Notes: a model not told the origin generated them from the letters alone. A stretch of DNA of 64,000 bases from Salinimonas iocasae (GCF_006228385.1 NZ_CP039852.1:1938001-2002000); one strand, 5' to 3'. Positions 45,720 through 56,119 are shown, counted from the first letter of the stretch. Numbers and translations are program-made.

Positions 45720-47615
45720 CTATTTCATAGTCGCTGTCGAAAGAATAAGTGATTCGTTTTTGTCCAACGAAAACTCAACGGTTACCACATCGCCCGTGAC
45801 CTGAGCATCGAGATAATCATCTGTAAGTAAGTCAATTATCTGTATCTCGCCAGATGCACCGCTATTACCGAGTAATGACAGCGGAATATCAATCGTGCCT
45901 GTTTCCGACTGCTCGCCAAAATGACTGATGACCACCAGTGAGGCTTGTTTGTGCGTTCTAATGAAACTATAGGTTTGATTCTTATTCGACCCGGTAGTGA
46001 TGATCGACTGTAGAGACTGAAAATCGCCCTGCATCGCCGGATGATATGCCGCAATGTTAAGAACATGCTCATAATAGGCACGCAGAGACTTTTCAGCAGC
46101 GGTTAATTGACCACCGTCAAACGCACCTTCATTCATCCATCTTTGATGCGCAGGAACACCGGCATAATCAAAAATGGTGGTACGGGACGGATCGCCAAAG
46201 CCGGTTTCCTCGCTGCCGTCCTCACCCACTTCCTGACCGAAATAAATCATAAATGGAGCGCGGGTATTCAGCGCTGAAACAACCAACGCAGGTTTGCCAG
46301 CTTCTGCGCTTCCGGCAAAGGGCGCAGAAGCAATACGTTGCTCATCGTGATTTTCCAGAAAGTGAAGCATGCTGTCAGAGATATCAGAAACCTCATTCGA
46401 CGCGTTATCAATCGCCGAAACATTTTCATTTCCCTGCATGACAGCTTTGATGGAATCGTACAATCCTACCTTATCGTAAAGAAAGTCCATCTTTCCCTGG
46501 TGCAGATAATCCCGATACCGGTCAGGCTGATAAACCTCTGCCAGAAGAAATGCGTCTGGATTTTCATGTTTAATAGAGGCATTTAAAAATGACCAGAACT
46601 CCACGGGCACCATCTCGGCCATATCAAAGCGGAATCCATCCACGCCTTTATCTATCCAGAATAATGCAATATCACGCATCTTGTACCAGGAGTCAGGCAG
46701 CGACTTGTTTTGCCAGAATTCATAGTGCGCATTTATCGGCTTTTCTGCATAAGCTGCAGGTAAAGCAGGAAAGTCATGAGAGCCATCTGGCCGGACGCCG
46801 TAATTAATCTTCACGGTTTCATACCAGTCATTAACATCAGGTTGTGGCGCGCGCGCACCGTTGCCGGTCCATTTGGCCGGCGTTTCATCGAACTGTCCGT
46901 CAGCAAGGGGATGATCTGCGCCCCCCATTGGGTCAAATTTTTCAGGATGCGCCGGTACAATGAATGACGAATCGGGAACATAATAGAAGTTATTGTCTCT
47001 GTGATACGTCTGTGCCGTGTTGTCTCCATCGCCTAGTGCTGTTACACCTTCAGGTAAATTCAGCGGCGAGTAATCCCGTGCAACATGGTTAGGCACTATA
47101 TCGATAATTACTTTCATGCCGTTTTCATGGGTACGCTTTATCAGTGACTCGAATTCCTGCATTCGCCTGGCTGGATCAGTTGCCAGGTCGGGGTCCACAT
47201 TATAATAATCCTTAACAGCGTAAGGGGAACCTGCCCGCCCCTTGATAACATCGGGATCATCCAGCGTTATACCATAGTGGGTATAGTCTGTTGTTGTAGC
47301 ATGATGAGGAACACCGGTATACCAAATGTGAGACACCCCGAGTGCACGGATTTCTGATAGCGCTGTATCGCTGAAATCGGCAAATTTGCCTACGCCGTTT
47401 TCCTCCAGGGAGCCCCAAGGTTTATTGGTAGTATTCTTATTTCCGAACAAGCGGGTGAAAGCCTGATAAACGATGGGCTTCTGCTGTTCCGGGGAGTGTG
47501 ACGAAGATGATTCAGATGCGATGTCGGCAGGTTGAGATGTTGTACATGCCATCATTACCATACCTGAAATAAGCGCAAGCGCGACGGGCACTTGCTTTTG
47601 TAGTCGTAATTTCAT
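45720..47615 (-). CDS. GH13 alpha-amylase lipoprotein
   Basis: The 631-residue product has a lipoprotein signal (ISGMVMMACTTS, Cys24, Thr at +2). The GH13 regions are VIIDIVPNHVARDY, VDGFRFDMAEMVPVE (nucleophile Asp), FLLAEVYQPDR (acid/base Glu) and HFLENHDEQRIAS. It is not closely similar to the amylase at 40347, so the two may differ in product size or in starch versus oligosaccharide preference. It forms its own transcription unit with a TGAATACGTATGCA box 64 bases upstream of the start. Outer-membrane location would put it next to the TonB-dependent receptor that carries the same box. Confidence 0.88.
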   Translation of the reverse strand: MKLRLQKQVPVALALISGMVMMACTTSQPADIASESSSSHSPEQQKPIVYQAFTRLFGNKNTTNKPWGSLEENGVGKFADFSDTALSEIRALGVSHIWYTGVPHHATTTDYTHYGITLDDPDVIKGRAGSPYAVKDYYNVDPDLATDPARRMQEFESLIKRTHENGMKVIIDIVPNHVARDYSPLNLPEGVTALGDGDNTAQTYHRDNNFYYVPDSSFIVPAHPEKFDPMGGADHPLADGQFDETPAKWTGNGARAPQPDVNDWYETVKINYGVRPDGSHDFPALPAAYAEKPINAHYEFWQNKSLPDSWYKMRDIALFWIDKGVDGFRFDMAEMVPVEFWSFLNASIKHENPDAFLLAEVYQPDRYRDYLHQGKMDFLYDKVGLYDSIKAVMQGNENVSAIDNASNEVSDISDSMLHFLENHDEQRIASAPFAGSAEAGKPALVVSALNTRAPFMIYFGQEVGEDGSEETGFGDPSRTTIFDYAGVPAHQRWMNEGAFDGGQLTAAEKSLRAYYEHVLNIAAYHPAMQGDFQSLQSIITTGSNKNQTYSFIRTHKQASLVVISHFGEQSETGTIDIPLSLLGNSGASGEIQIIDLLTDDYLDAQVTGDVVTVEFSLDKNESLILSTATMK

Positions 47616-47678
47616 GGATCGTGTCCTTTTAACAGGTCCGGCAAAGCATACCTGTTAAAAGAACGTTAACCCATTATC

Positions 47679-47692
47679 TGCATACGTATTCA
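47679..47692 (-). promoter_or_regulatory. LacI-type operator upstream of the lone amylase gene
   Basis: The minus strand reads TGAATACGTATGCA; with flanks it is TCTGAATACGTATGCAGA, an 18-bp palindrome with one mismatch. It lies 64 bases upstream of the amylase ATG and just beyond the stop codon of the acyltransferase gene. Confidence 0.75.
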
Positions 47693-47698
47693 GACGAA

Positions 47699-48592
47699 TT
47701 ACGCAGCGCGTTGTTCCTCGTGGATCTTGGTAAGAATAGAAGGCTGATGGCGGAAAATCGCACCGAAATTGGGCACTTCTTCCAGCTCGTTCATTATCTT
47801 ACGCTGAAAACGCTGTAATGCCGGTGAAATTTGCTGCATGAACTCCATCGGAGACAACTGAAATGCAGCTCGCTTGCCATGGTAGTCTATCTCACTACCC
47901 AGTTGCTCGAAGTTGATGCCTAACATTCTCAGGCTACGAGCCAGCCTTGGCTCCATCATTACATATACGTTTTCGATGTCACGCAGAATACAGATGCTGG
48001 CAGCGAAAAAATACAACGCTAATGACAGGTAAGGAAAGTTACGTCCCGGTGCATTACTTTTAAATGCGCCGCTCAATGATTTGCCCGTAACAGGAGAGAC
48101 ATTGCTATCTGAGTGACGACGGCGAAATTGTTTAGGAATAGCCAGGCGAGAGATTTCGCAAACCTGAAAACGCGGGTATCGCTGCGGGCTGTGCTCATCC
48201 ATACGGATTGCTTCAGGGCAGTTTTGCTCAACGGGCAGCAATTGGCCGGGGTGTTGAGGCATAACTAAGCGAATAGTACCGGCACAGTCTCCTGTCGCTT
48301 TGTGCTTGATGTAACAGCTCAACGCGAACTCATCGAATTCATCGACTTCCATCTTAGAGGCGCGGGGCGGTTCAAAGCCCATTTCTTCACAATACACCTG
48401 ATGACGGGTTTTGAAGCACGTACGTTGTTCACTTTCATCATTTGCAACAACAAGTGTGAAGTGTTCAAAGAAATGATCAGCAGCAGCGTCAATGATTTTA
48501 TTCATTTTGCGACGTACAACAGGCCGAATCATATGCTTGATTCCCGGTACTTTATGTACTCTTTTAAAAGCATTTAGCAAGCGACGTTTCAC
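47699..48592 (-). CDS. PEP-CTERM/exosortase system-associated acyltransferase
   Basis: The 297-residue product belongs to the GNAT-like group linked to PEP-CTERM/exosortase loci, related to autoinducer synthases. It has FEHFTLVVANDESEQRTCFK, TRHQVYCEEMGFEPPR (the hallmark near residue 65), a conserved VCEISRLAIPKQFRRR segment and the FAASICILRDIENVYVMMEP core. Family knowledge: such proteins occur with exosortases and PEP-CTERM exopolysaccharide genes, but their reaction is not established. No exosortase or exopolysaccharide gene is adjacent, so this copy is an orphan here. A 713-base noncoding stretch lies upstream. Confidence 0.85.
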   Translation of the reverse strand: MKRRLLNAFKRVHKVPGIKHMIRPVVRRKMNKIIDAAADHFFEHFTLVVANDESEQRTCFKTRHQVYCEEMGFEPPRASKMEVDEFDEFALSCYIKHKATGDCAGTIRLVMPQHPGQLLPVEQNCPEAIRMDEHSPQRYPRFQVCEISRLAIPKQFRRRHSDSNVSPVTGKSLSGAFKSNAPGRNFPYLSLALYFFAASICILRDIENVYVMMEPRLARSLRMLGINFEQLGSEIDYHGKRAAFQLSPMEFMQQISPALQRFQRKIMNELEEVPNFGAIFRHQPSILTKIHEEQRAA

Positions 48593-49305
48593 TTTGGCTC
48601 CCGTTACTCAGTTATTATACAGTTGCAAATACTCCTGAAAATGATTCCCTGCTGCGCACAAACTAAGAACATCGTCGATCTTGCGCGCTGATAAGACTGC
48701 CGGATCGCTAACCTAATGTAAACCTTATATTTAGATCCGCTGGCTGTAGCAGGCCGGTAAAACCGTAAGAAAACTCATTTTGAGGAAGGTATTGTTACGT
48801 GCGATTTGTATTACAACATCTATGCCAGACTGTAGAAAGGTAACAATATTTGAAAAATTAACCGGAAAATAGTGTAGTTATTTCAGACCCGATAAAAAGA
48901 CAAGATACGACTTTACCCCAACACCCACCCAATTCGCATAGCAAATTTTCATTTTATATTTCAGCCATATAACGATTATCAGTTAAACATTGCAACCGTG
49001 TAATATTGCAATTCATAGCGTGGCACGGTTCAACTAAAAAACCATGTTTGCGTAAAGAAAAATTAGACCAAAGGCTATCTTGGACCATTTGTACTTACTC
49101 AATACAAAACTGCTGAAATATGACAACAGGAAACCAAAATGCGTTAAACAGGCAAAATTTGTTGCAAATGTGCATCACCTGAATTGGCGCTTTCCGCTGA
49201 GCCAAGGTTATAGTGGCTCAGCACTTGATAAATAATAACGAAAATCAAAGAGTTAAATATGAGTGTTGCAAAAGTGAAACAGCTGATAGATGGCAACACT
49301 TTGCC
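48593..49305. other. Long AT-rich intergenic region
   Basis: This 713-base stretch between the acyltransferase start and the end of the methyltransferase gene contains no convincing gene. It holds the likely acyltransferase promoter, TTGCAA-containing repeats near 48990-49012, and a perfect hairpin at 49197-49221. A short reading frame from 49259 runs into the methyltransferase gene on the opposite strand and is not called. A small RNA is possible but unsupported. Confidence 0.5.
49197..49221 (-). terminator. Hairpin downstream of the TrmH-family gene
   Basis: CTGAGCCA and TGGCTCAG form a perfect 8-bp stem around a nine-base loop, 85 bases beyond the methyltransferase stop. There is no T-run on the minus strand, so termination is uncertain. 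Confidence 0.35.
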
Positions 49306-49833
49306 TCAGCGCTTTACGCGCGTTCGATTATTCACATCTCGACTGGATTGTATAAGTGTATTTCCTCCTTGCACCTGCGACTTTGCGAGACGGTCGTACA
49401 ACAATACATTGACCGTTGCAGCCAGGTTCATACAGCCATTTGTAGGTATATAAACAACATCCTGACACCAGTCGACGATTGACTGACTCACCGACCCGTC
49501 TTCAGGCCCGAACACATAAAATGCATTGTGTGGATGAATATACTCAGGTAATGGCGTCGCCCCCTCAACCAGTTCGACAACCACCGGTGTAGCACCTCGC
49601 GGCTTAGCCATCTGTAGCGACTCAACACCAATAGTAGGAATTTGCTTGTGCATTTGACGGGTATCGGCGTTGAAATCTTTGGCATAACCATAACGCTGGC
49701 CCGTATAAAAAACGCTGCTGGCACCGTAACAGCCAGCTGCTCGTAAGATGGAGGCCACGTTGGTCGCTGATTTAGGATTGATTAATCCAAGACTGACTAG
49801 TCCCCAGGCAGAAAATTGGGAATGCATATTCAT
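49306..49833 (-). CDS. TrmH/SpoU-family RNA methyltransferase
   Basis: The 175-residue product is a SPOUT-fold SAM-dependent 2'-O-ribose methyltransferase. The three family motifs are NPKSATNVASILRAAGCYGA (motif 1), FYVFGPEDGSVSQ (motif 2) and VYIPTNGCMNLAATVNVLLY (motif 3). It is short, with only the catalytic domain and no RNA-binding extension. The target RNA (tRNA or rRNA) is not predictable. It is on the same strand as the hut operon but 80 bases beyond the hutH stop, so it may be read through from hut or have its own promoter. Confidence 0.85.
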   Translation of the reverse strand: MNMHSQFSAWGLVSLGLINPKSATNVASILRAAGCYGASSVFYTGQRYGYAKDFNADTRQMHKQIPTIGVESLQMAKPRGATPVVVELVEGATPLPEYIHPHNAFYVFGPEDGSVSQSIVDWCQDVVYIPTNGCMNLAATVNVLLYDRLAKSQVQGGNTLIQSSRDVNNRTRVKR

Positions 49834-49913
49834 ACATCATAGAAATGAAAAAAACGGGCGCAGAGTATGCCAAAACCTTCAGCGGTTGTCATACTTTACA
49901 CCCGCACAGATGT

Positions 49914-51455
49914 CTACCTGATCATGCTAACAGTACAGAGATTCTCAGTATGGCGCCATAGTGACCCCTGGCGTATCAACTGTGCTGCTGCCTCGATGTC
50001 AGGAGCAAAATAGCGGTCTTTGTCGTAAAAGCTCACGCTGTTTCGCAATAGCGCATGCACAGACTCTAATGGCTCAGACGTTTCCAAAGGGCGCCTGAAA
50101 TCGATGCCCTGTGATACTGACAACCACTCTATAGCAAGAATACCAGCTACATTTTCAAAAATATCGCGTAACCTACGACCGGCAAACGCTGCCATAGATA
50201 CATGATCTTCCTGATTCGCCGATGTGGGAAGTGAATCAATGGATGCCGGGTGCGCCAGTGTTTTATTTTCGCTGGCAAGAGCTGCGCACGTTACCTGGGC
50301 AATCATAAACCCGGAATTTACCCCTCCGTTTTCAACCAGAAACGGCGGAAGCCCACTGAGATTAGTATCAATTAACAGTGCCATCCTACGTTCGGACAAT
50401 GCGCCGATTTCGCTTAATGCTATTGCCAGATTATCCGCCGCCATTGCTACCGTTTCAGCATGAAAATTACCACCGGATAAGATGTCTTCGTCATCACTGA
50501 ATACCAGAGGGTTATCTGATACACCATTAGCTTCAACAATAAGTAACTCCGCTGCATTTCGGATCTGGTGTAAGGCAGCGCCCATTACCTGAGGCTGGCA
50601 GCGTAGCGAGTAAGGATCCTGTACCTTCTCACAGCCTTCATGGGAATCGCCAATAGATGATGTGAGAAGCAGATTCCTGAATAAGAACGCCGTATCTGTC
50701 TGACTTTGATGACCTCTGACAATATGGATACGCTCATCGAAAGGTACACGGGAGCCTTTGGCTGCATCAACCGCCAACGCGCCTATCGCCGCTGCGCTGT
50801 ACCAAGCGTTCTGGGTATAAAATAAACCCTCAAGTGTAAATGCGGTAGATGCTTGTGTCCCGTTTAACAGCGCTAGTCCTTCTTTCGGCGCCAGTGAGAT
50901 AGGCGTCAACCCCGCTTTTTTTAGTCCCTCTTGCGCCGTACACCGCTGTTCATCAATAATAACCTCGCCCTCGCCCAGTAACACTGCGCTCATGTGAGCA
51001 AGCGGCGCCAGATCACCTGACGCACCGACAGATCCCTTTTGCGGAATGGCTGGCCAAACGCCGTGATTAAACAGGCTAATCAATGCATCAATCACCTCAG
51101 CCCGGATTCCGGAATAGCCCCTAGCCAGAGAATTGATCTTCAGAAGCATCATCAATCTGACTGTGCTGGTATGCATAAATTCGCCAATGCCGGCAGCATG
51201 CGATAGCACGATGCTACGCTGCAACAATTCCAGTTCGTCGGTAGCTATTCGGGTATTCGCCAGTAAACCGAACCCGGTGTTTATGCCATAAACAGTACGC
51301 CCTTGCTCCAGCACATTTTTAACAGTTTGATGAGACGCATGTATAGCCGGGTAAGCACTTTCATGAAGTGTCAGGGTCATGTGTTCATCGATACAGCGAC
51401 GACAGTCTTCAAGGGTGAGCTGACCCGGATACAGTGTGAAGGATTTAGTTGTCAT
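49914..51455 (-). CDS. hutH: Histidine ammonia-lyase
   Basis: It deaminates histidine to urocanate. The 513-residue product has the MIO-forming Ala-Ser-Gly in [16 protein letters not shown], the conserved YGINTGFG near residue 58, NGTQASTA and [11 protein letters not shown]. Size matches the family (about 510). It is the last gene of the minus-strand hutC-hutU-hutH run and overlaps hutU by 11 bases, which suggests coupled translation. Confidence 0.95.
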   Translation of the reverse strand: MTTKSFTLYPGQLTLEDCRRCIDEHMTLTLHESAYPAIHASHQTVKNVLEQGRTVYGINTGFGLLANTRIATDELELLQRSIVLSHAAGIGEFMHTSTVRLMMLLKINSLARGYSGIRAEVIDALISLFNHGVWPAIPQKGSVGASGDLAPLAHMSAVLLGEGEVIIDEQRCTAQEGLKKAGLTPISLAPKEGLALLNGTQASTAFTLEGLFYTQNAWYSAAAIGALAVDAAKGSRVPFDERIHIVRGHQSQTDTAFLFRNLLLTSSIGDSHEGCEKVQDPYSLRCQPQVMGAALHQIRNAAELLIVEANGVSDNPLVFSDDEDILSGGNFHAETVAMAADNLAIALSEIGALSERRMALLIDTNLSGLPPFLVENGGVNSGFMIAQVTCAALASENKTLAHPASIDSLPTSANQEDHVSMAAFAGRRLRDIFENVAGILAIEWLSVSQGIDFRRPLETSEPLESVHALLRNSVSFYDKDRYFAPDIEAAAQLIRQGSLWRHTENLCTVSMIR

Positions 51456-53124
51456 CGCGGGCTCCTGTCATAGGTAAGTCCAGTTGGTTGTCTTTAGCGC
51501 ACTGCAGGGCCAGTTCGTAACCTGCATCTGCGTGTCGCATTACTCCGGTGGCAGGATCGTTATGCAGAACCCGTGCAATACGCTCGTCCGCTTCTTTGGT
51601 TCCGTCACAGACGATAACAACGCCAGAATGCTGACTAAATCCCATACCTACACCGCCGCCGTGATGCAGACTTACCCAGGTAGCCCCTCCAGCGGTGTTT
51701 AGCATTGCATTTAATAACGGCCAGTCTGAGACGGTATCCGATCCATCCTGCATGGCTTCGGTTTCACGGTTTGGGGAAGCAACCGAGCCGGAGTCAAGAT
51801 GGTCACGGCCTATCACGACAGGCGCTGAAAGTTCGCCGCTGCGAACCATTTCATTGAAAGCCAGGCCCAGTTTTTGCCGCTGCCCGAGCCCCACCCAACA
51901 AATTCTCGCGGGTAAGCCCTGGAACTGGATTCTTTCTCTGGCCATGTCGAGCCAGTTATGAAGATGCGCATCATCGCTGATAAGCGCTTTGACTTTTGCA
52001 TCCGTCTTGTAAATATCTTCAGGATCACCGGACAATGCCACCCAGCGAAACGGACCAATACCTCGGCAGAATAAAGGACGAATATAAGCGGGTACAAAAC
52101 CGGGAAAATCGAAAGCGTTGTTGACGCCTTCTTCCAGTGCCATTTGCCTGATGTTATTGCCATAGTCCAATGTTGCCGCGCCGCGGCTTTGTAACGCCAG
52201 CATCGCTTTAACCTGTACTGCCATAGACTGTTTGGCTGCCCTGACGACCCCTGCTTCGTCTGTCTGACGCGCACTGGCTGCCTGCGCCAGCGTCCAGCCC
52301 TGTGGCAGGTAGCCGTTCAGCGGATCATGCGCACTTGTTTGGTCAGTAACGACATCAGGCAATATATTCATTTGATTAATTTGCTCAAACACATCAGCAG
52401 CATTGGCGACCAATCCGATCGATACTGGCTTATTTTGCTGCCTGGCCTCTTCAAGCATATCCATCGCCTCATCCAGCGACTGCGCTTTTTTATCTAAGTA
52501 TCCCGTTCTGATACGAAAATCTACCCGGCTTTCGTCAACTTCAACGGCCAGCATAGAGAATCCGGCCATGGTTGCGGCAAGGGGTTGCGCGCCGCCCATT
52601 CCTCCTAGTCCGCCAGTCAGGATCCATTTACCTTTCGTATCGCCATCAAAATGCGCTTTAGCAACGCTGACAAATGTTTCGTAGGTTCCCTGAACGATGC
52701 CTTGTGAACCTATATAAATCCACGATCCGGCTGTCATCTGGCCGTACATCATCAAGCCCTTACGGTCCAGTTCGTTAAAGTGTTCCCAGTTAGCCCAGTG
52801 TGGAACTATATTTGAATTGGCGATCAGTACACGTGGCGCATTTGGGTGAGTGGGAAACACACCTACGGGTTTACCTGATTGCACCAGCAGTGTCTCATCG
52901 TCTTTGAGTCGTTTCAGTGTTTCGACGATTTTGTCATAAGCCGGCCAGTTTCGCGCTGCGCGTCCTATGCCACCATAAACCACCAGTGACTGCGGGTGTT
53001 CAGCAACCTCCGGATCCAGATTATTCATCAACATTCGAAGGGGTGCCTCTGTCTGCCAGCTTAGCGCGTTCAACGAGGAGCCTCGGGGGGCTTTTATTGT
53101 GCGTGATGCGTCTTCACGGTTCAT
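51445..53124 (-). CDS. hutU: Urocanate hydratase
   Basis: It converts urocanate to imidazolonepropionate with a tightly bound NAD+. The 559-residue product has the family motifs [35 protein letters not shown] (NAD loop), [20 protein letters not shown] and the active-site Cys region [18 protein letters not shown]. Length is typical. Its first four bases overlap hutC and its end overlaps hutH, so the three genes form one operon. Confidence 0.95.
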   Translation of the reverse strand: MNREDASRTIKAPRGSSLNALSWQTEAPLRMLMNNLDPEVAEHPQSLVVYGGIGRAARNWPAYDKIVETLKRLKDDETLLVQSGKPVGVFPTHPNAPRVLIANSNIVPHWANWEHFNELDRKGLMMYGQMTAGSWIYIGSQGIVQGTYETFVSVAKAHFDGDTKGKWILTGGLGGMGGAQPLAATMAGFSMLAVEVDESRVDFRIRTGYLDKKAQSLDEAMDMLEEARQQNKPVSIGLVANAADVFEQINQMNILPDVVTDQTSAHDPLNGYLPQGWTLAQAASARQTDEAGVVRAAKQSMAVQVKAMLALQSRGAATLDYGNNIRQMALEEGVNNAFDFPGFVPAYIRPLFCRGIGPFRWVALSGDPEDIYKTDAKVKALISDDAHLHNWLDMARERIQFQGLPARICWVGLGQRQKLGLAFNEMVRSGELSAPVVIGRDHLDSGSVASPNRETEAMQDGSDTVSDWPLLNAMLNTAGGATWVSLHHGGGVGMGFSQHSGVVIVCDGTKEADERIARVLHNDPATGVMRHADAGYELALQCAKDNQLDLPMTGARDDN

Positions 53125-53843
53125 ACGGATTCCTTAATCGCGGAAGTAAAATTAAGATGCGCGCCCAGCCGATAACGTTGACCGGGATGAGTAAGTGTCG
53201 CCAGACTGACTATCCCTTTAGCACAGTATGTCCGGCGACTGATGCGTAAACAGGGTTGGGTTGTATCGATGCTTAACAACTCAGCAGCGTGCGACTCTGG
53301 TAGTACCGCTTCAACACTGTGATCAGCCTCGGTAAGCGGAGCCACCTGATTCAAATACTGATTCACAGAAAGCTGTGAGAAATCCTGTTCCAGAAACAAA
53401 GGTGCCAGCGCAGGATTAACCAGTCTTGACTCCAGTTGCACAGGTTGCGCATTTTCAAAATGAACCAGTTGTATAAAGTACAGTCTGGCCCCCTGCGCGA
53501 CAGAAAGATGGCGAGACTGGATGGCATCAGCCTCACAGATACTTTGGCTGATGATTTGGTTACTGTAATGATGGCCGCGGCTTTCGATTTCTTCTTTAAT
53601 ACCAATTATTGTCAGCATCGAACTCATTGGCCGGTTATCACTGACAAACGTGCCTACCCCCTGAGTACGTGCCAGAATGCCTTCATCGACAAGCTCAGAA
53701 ACCGCCCGCCTGGCGGTCATTCTGCTAACACTGAAACGTTCAGCCAACTGGTTTTCAGAGCCTATCTGATCACCCGGTAATAATGCTCCCTGCTCTATCT
53801 GCTGTATGAGCGCGGCTTTAATCTGAACAAATCTTGGCTGCAT
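53121..53843 (-). CDS. hutC: Histidine utilisation repressor HutC (GntR family)
   Basis: The 240-residue product has a GntR winged helix at residues 1-75 ([20 protein letters not shown]) and a C-terminal UTRA effector domain (about 90-235), with [14 protein letters not shown] at the joint. HutC represses hut genes until urocanate binds. It is the first gene of hutCUH and divergent from hutIG. A perfect palindrome lies 46 bases upstream of its start. The near-perfect fit of gene order and operator supports the name. Confidence 0.92.
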   Translation of the reverse strand: MQPRFVQIKAALIQQIEQGALLPGDQIGSENQLAERFSVSRMTARRAVSELVDEGILARTQGVGTFVSDNRPMSSMLTIIGIKEEIESRGHHYSNQIISQSICEADAIQSRHLSVAQGARLYFIQLVHFENAQPVQLESRLVNPALAPLFLEQDFSQLSVNQYLNQVAPLTEADHSVEAVLPESHAAELLSIDTTQPCLRISRRTYCAKGIVSLATLTHPGQRYRLGAHLNFTSAIKESV

Positions 53844-53888
53844 TTCTCGTGACCACCTGTTAATTTATTGTTACTCTACCCGTACAAT

Positions 53889-53902
53889 CTTGTATATACA
53901 AG
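53889..53902. promoter_or_regulatory. HutC operator palindrome
   Basis: CTTGTATATACAAG is a perfect 14-bp palindrome between the divergent hutC and hutI starts. It resembles the TGTATATACA-type sites known for HutC, so one site could control both hutCUH and hutIG, with urocanate as inducer. Confidence 0.75.
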
Positions 53903-53979
53903 TATAGGCTTGCTGATTATTCACGCATTTGGTGGAGGTATAACCGCAGAGTCTTGCTGATAGGGCACCAGGAGCATTC

Positions 53980-55188
53980 ATGACTGTTACACACATTAAA
54001 AATGTAAATCTTGCCACCATGACAGGCGTGCAAAACGATACGCTGGCGGTTGAAACAAACACCGAGCTTTGGTTACAGGGTGATAAAATTGTTGGTATCG
54101 GCCCGCAGCAAGATCATGACTTTGTGCACACTGAAACTGTTGATGCACAAGGCATGTGGTGTCTGCCTGGTTTTATAGATTGCCATACTCACCTTGTATA
54201 CGGAGGAAGTCGTGCCGGTGAATTTCAACAGCGATTAAGTGGTGTGAGTTACCAGCAAATCAGTGAACAGGGAGGCGGTATAAAGTCGACCGTTGCGGCC
54301 ACACGCCAACTGGATGAACAAGCGCTGCTGGATACAGCAATCCGGCGAACTGCAAGACTGACCGAAGAAGGCGTTACCACTGTTGAGATTAAGTCAGGCT
54401 ATGGTCTGGACAAGGATACAGAAAAACGAATGCTGACCGTGGCTGCAAGAATTCCCGACCATCTGCCGGTGAACGTACAGCGAACGTATTTAGGCGCTCA
54501 CGCATTGCCTGAAGAATACAAGGGTGACAGCGACCGCTATATCGATTATGTTTGCGACACCATGATGCCTTATATCGCGCAGCATAATTTGGCAACAGCA
54601 GTGGATGTATTTTGTGAATCGGTGGGTTTCTCGCTGGCGCAGACCCGGCGCGTATTCGAAGCGGCACACCGTTACGATTTACATGTAAAAATTCACGCTG
54701 AACAACTTAGTGATAGCAAGGGCGCAAGGCTGGCTGCAGAATTTGGTGCATTAAGCGTTGATCACATCGAATATCTTCATGAAGAGGATATCAGTGCTAT
54801 CGCTGATGCGGGGTCAGTGGCCGTGCTGCTTCCGGGTGCCTTCTATTTTCTTAAAGAAACCCAGCTTCCCCCAATTGCTGGACTACGCTCACATAAAGTG
54901 CCGATGGCCATTGCTACGGATATGAATCCGGGCACGTCGCCCATTTCATCCATACTGACCTGCGCTAATATGGCGTGTATCCAGTTCGGGCTAACCATTG
55001 AAGAGAGCTTGCGTGGGATCACGGTCAACGCCGCCAGAGCACTCGATCTACCTTTGAAAGGGCAGCTGGCAGTTGGGTTTGATGCTGATCTCTGCCTCTG
55101 GAATATTGATAGCCCAGCTGATCTTATTTACGAAATTAACGGCTTTCGTCCTGCCGCAAAATGGTTAGGAGGCAAGCGTGTCTTATAA
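53980..55188 (+). CDS. hutI: Imidazolonepropionase
   Basis: It hydrolyses imidazolone-5-propionate to N-formimino-glutamate. The 402-residue amidohydrolase has the metal motif FIDCHTHLVYGGSRAGEF, a Glu/Lys region VEIKSGYGLD, the metal His in VKIHAEQLSDSKGA, SVDHIEYLHEED and the Asp of MAIATDMNPGTSP. The ATG has a GGAG ribosome-binding site. It overlaps hutG by 11 bases, so the two form an operon opposite hutCUH. Confidence 0.95.
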   Translation: MTVTHIKNVNLATMTGVQNDTLAVETNTELWLQGDKIVGIGPQQDHDFVHTETVDAQGMWCLPGFIDCHTHLVYGGSRAGEFQQRLSGVSYQQISEQGGGIKSTVAATRQLDEQALLDTAIRRTARLTEEGVTTVEIKSGYGLDKDTEKRMLTVAARIPDHLPVNVQRTYLGAHALPEEYKGDSDRYIDYVCDTMMPYIAQHNLATAVDVFCESVGFSLAQTRRVFEAAHRYDLHVKIHAEQLSDSKGARLAAEFGALSVDHIEYLHEEDISAIADAGSVAVLLPGAFYFLKETQLPPIAGLRSHKVPMAIATDMNPGTSPISSILTCANMACIQFGLTIEESLRGITVNAARALDLPLKGQLAVGFDADLCLWNIDSPADLIYEINGFRPAAKWLGGKRVL

Positions 55189-56119
55189 ATCTTTATGGCA
55201 GGGTCGCACAGATACAGAAGATGGTGTGCGGGGTCAGCGCTGGCACCAGGTAGTCAATGTAGAACCGGCTGAATCTAAATGTGGCACTGTTGCACTTATC
55301 GGCTATCCGGTGGATCAGGGGGTCTCACTAAATAAAGGTCGCCCGGGTGCCGGAGGTGGTCCTAATACGCTACGCCAGTCACTATCATCCTTACCCTGGG
55401 TTATCGAAGGTTCGCTGAGTGACCACGGCGATATTTCTCCCCTGCCCACTTTGCCACAGACTCAACAGCTATACGCCGACAGGGTGACCGGCTTATTAGC
55501 CAATAATAAATGCGTATTGGGGTTAGGTGGCGGACATGACATTGCCAGAGGCAGTTTTCACGGATTACAACAGTTTGCCAGCGAGCAGGCGCGTATTGGT
55601 ATTATCAATTTTGACGCGCATCTGGATTTGCGTAAGCCCGCGCCGGTCTCATCCTCCGGTACGCCATTTCGGGATATCAGTGAGTGGTGTAGCGCTAACG
55701 GCCGTGCGTTTAATTATTGTTGTATGGGTGTTTCGGTTGCGGCGAATACGCCGGCACTATTTGACTATGCCAGGCTTACTGATACTTACTGGCTGGAAGA
55801 TGTAGATTTTGATCTTGCCAAAGCAACCTCGGTTTTGTCTGCTTTTTTAAATCGAATAGATACCCTTTACGTTACTGTATGTATGGATGCGTTCCCTGCT
55901 TCGGCGGCACCCGGCGTGAGTGCCCCAGCCGCGGTCGGAATCGACACGGCCGCCGTGTTGAATGTTATTCGCTGGCTGGGCAGATACTGTCATCAACATA
56001 ATATCACCTGGCCGCTTGCAGATATCGCTGAACTGAACCCGACTTTCGATAAGGAAAATAAAACTACAAGGCTTGCAGCGCGCGTCGGGTTTGAACTGAC
56101 CCGTGCAATGACAAAATAA
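55178..56119 (+). CDS. hutG: Formimidoylglutamase
   Basis: It hydrolyses N-formimino-glutamate to glutamate and formamide, ending the pathway. The 313-residue protein belongs to the arginase/ureohydrolase fold with a two-manganese site: LGLGGGHDIARGSFHG and IGIINFDAHLDLRKP supply ligands. The last metal segment reads TVCMDAFPASAAPGVSAPAA, with Cys where arginases have the first Asp of SxDxD. This may be normal for one HutG subgroup. Position after hutI supports the role. Confidence 0.92.
   Translation: MSYKSLWQGRTDTEDGVRGQRWHQVVNVEPAESKCGTVALIGYPVDQGVSLNKGRPGAGGGPNTLRQSLSSLPWVIEGSLSDHGDISPLPTLPQTQQLYADRVTGLLANNKCVLGLGGGHDIARGSFHGLQQFASEQARIGIINFDAHLDLRKPAPVSSSGTPFRDISEWCSANGRAFNYCCMGVSVAANTPALFDYARLTDTYWLEDVDFDLAKATSVLSAFLNRIDTLYVTVCMDAFPASAAPGVSAPAAVGIDTAAVLNVIRWLGRYCHQHNITWPLADIAELNPTFDKENKTTRLAARVGFELTRAMTK

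Noticed and set aside
49014..49035. Possible sigma-54 promoter around a TGGCAC at 49020
   Set aside because: No GC element at the required -12 distance is found on either strand, so the match is only to the -24 half.
49259..49453. A 64-codon forward reading frame starting MSVAKVKQLIDGN
   Set aside because: Most of it lies opposite the conserved 3' end of the TrmH-family gene, and the sequence there is the reverse of real coding sequence. Only about 15 codons are free, too few to support a gene.
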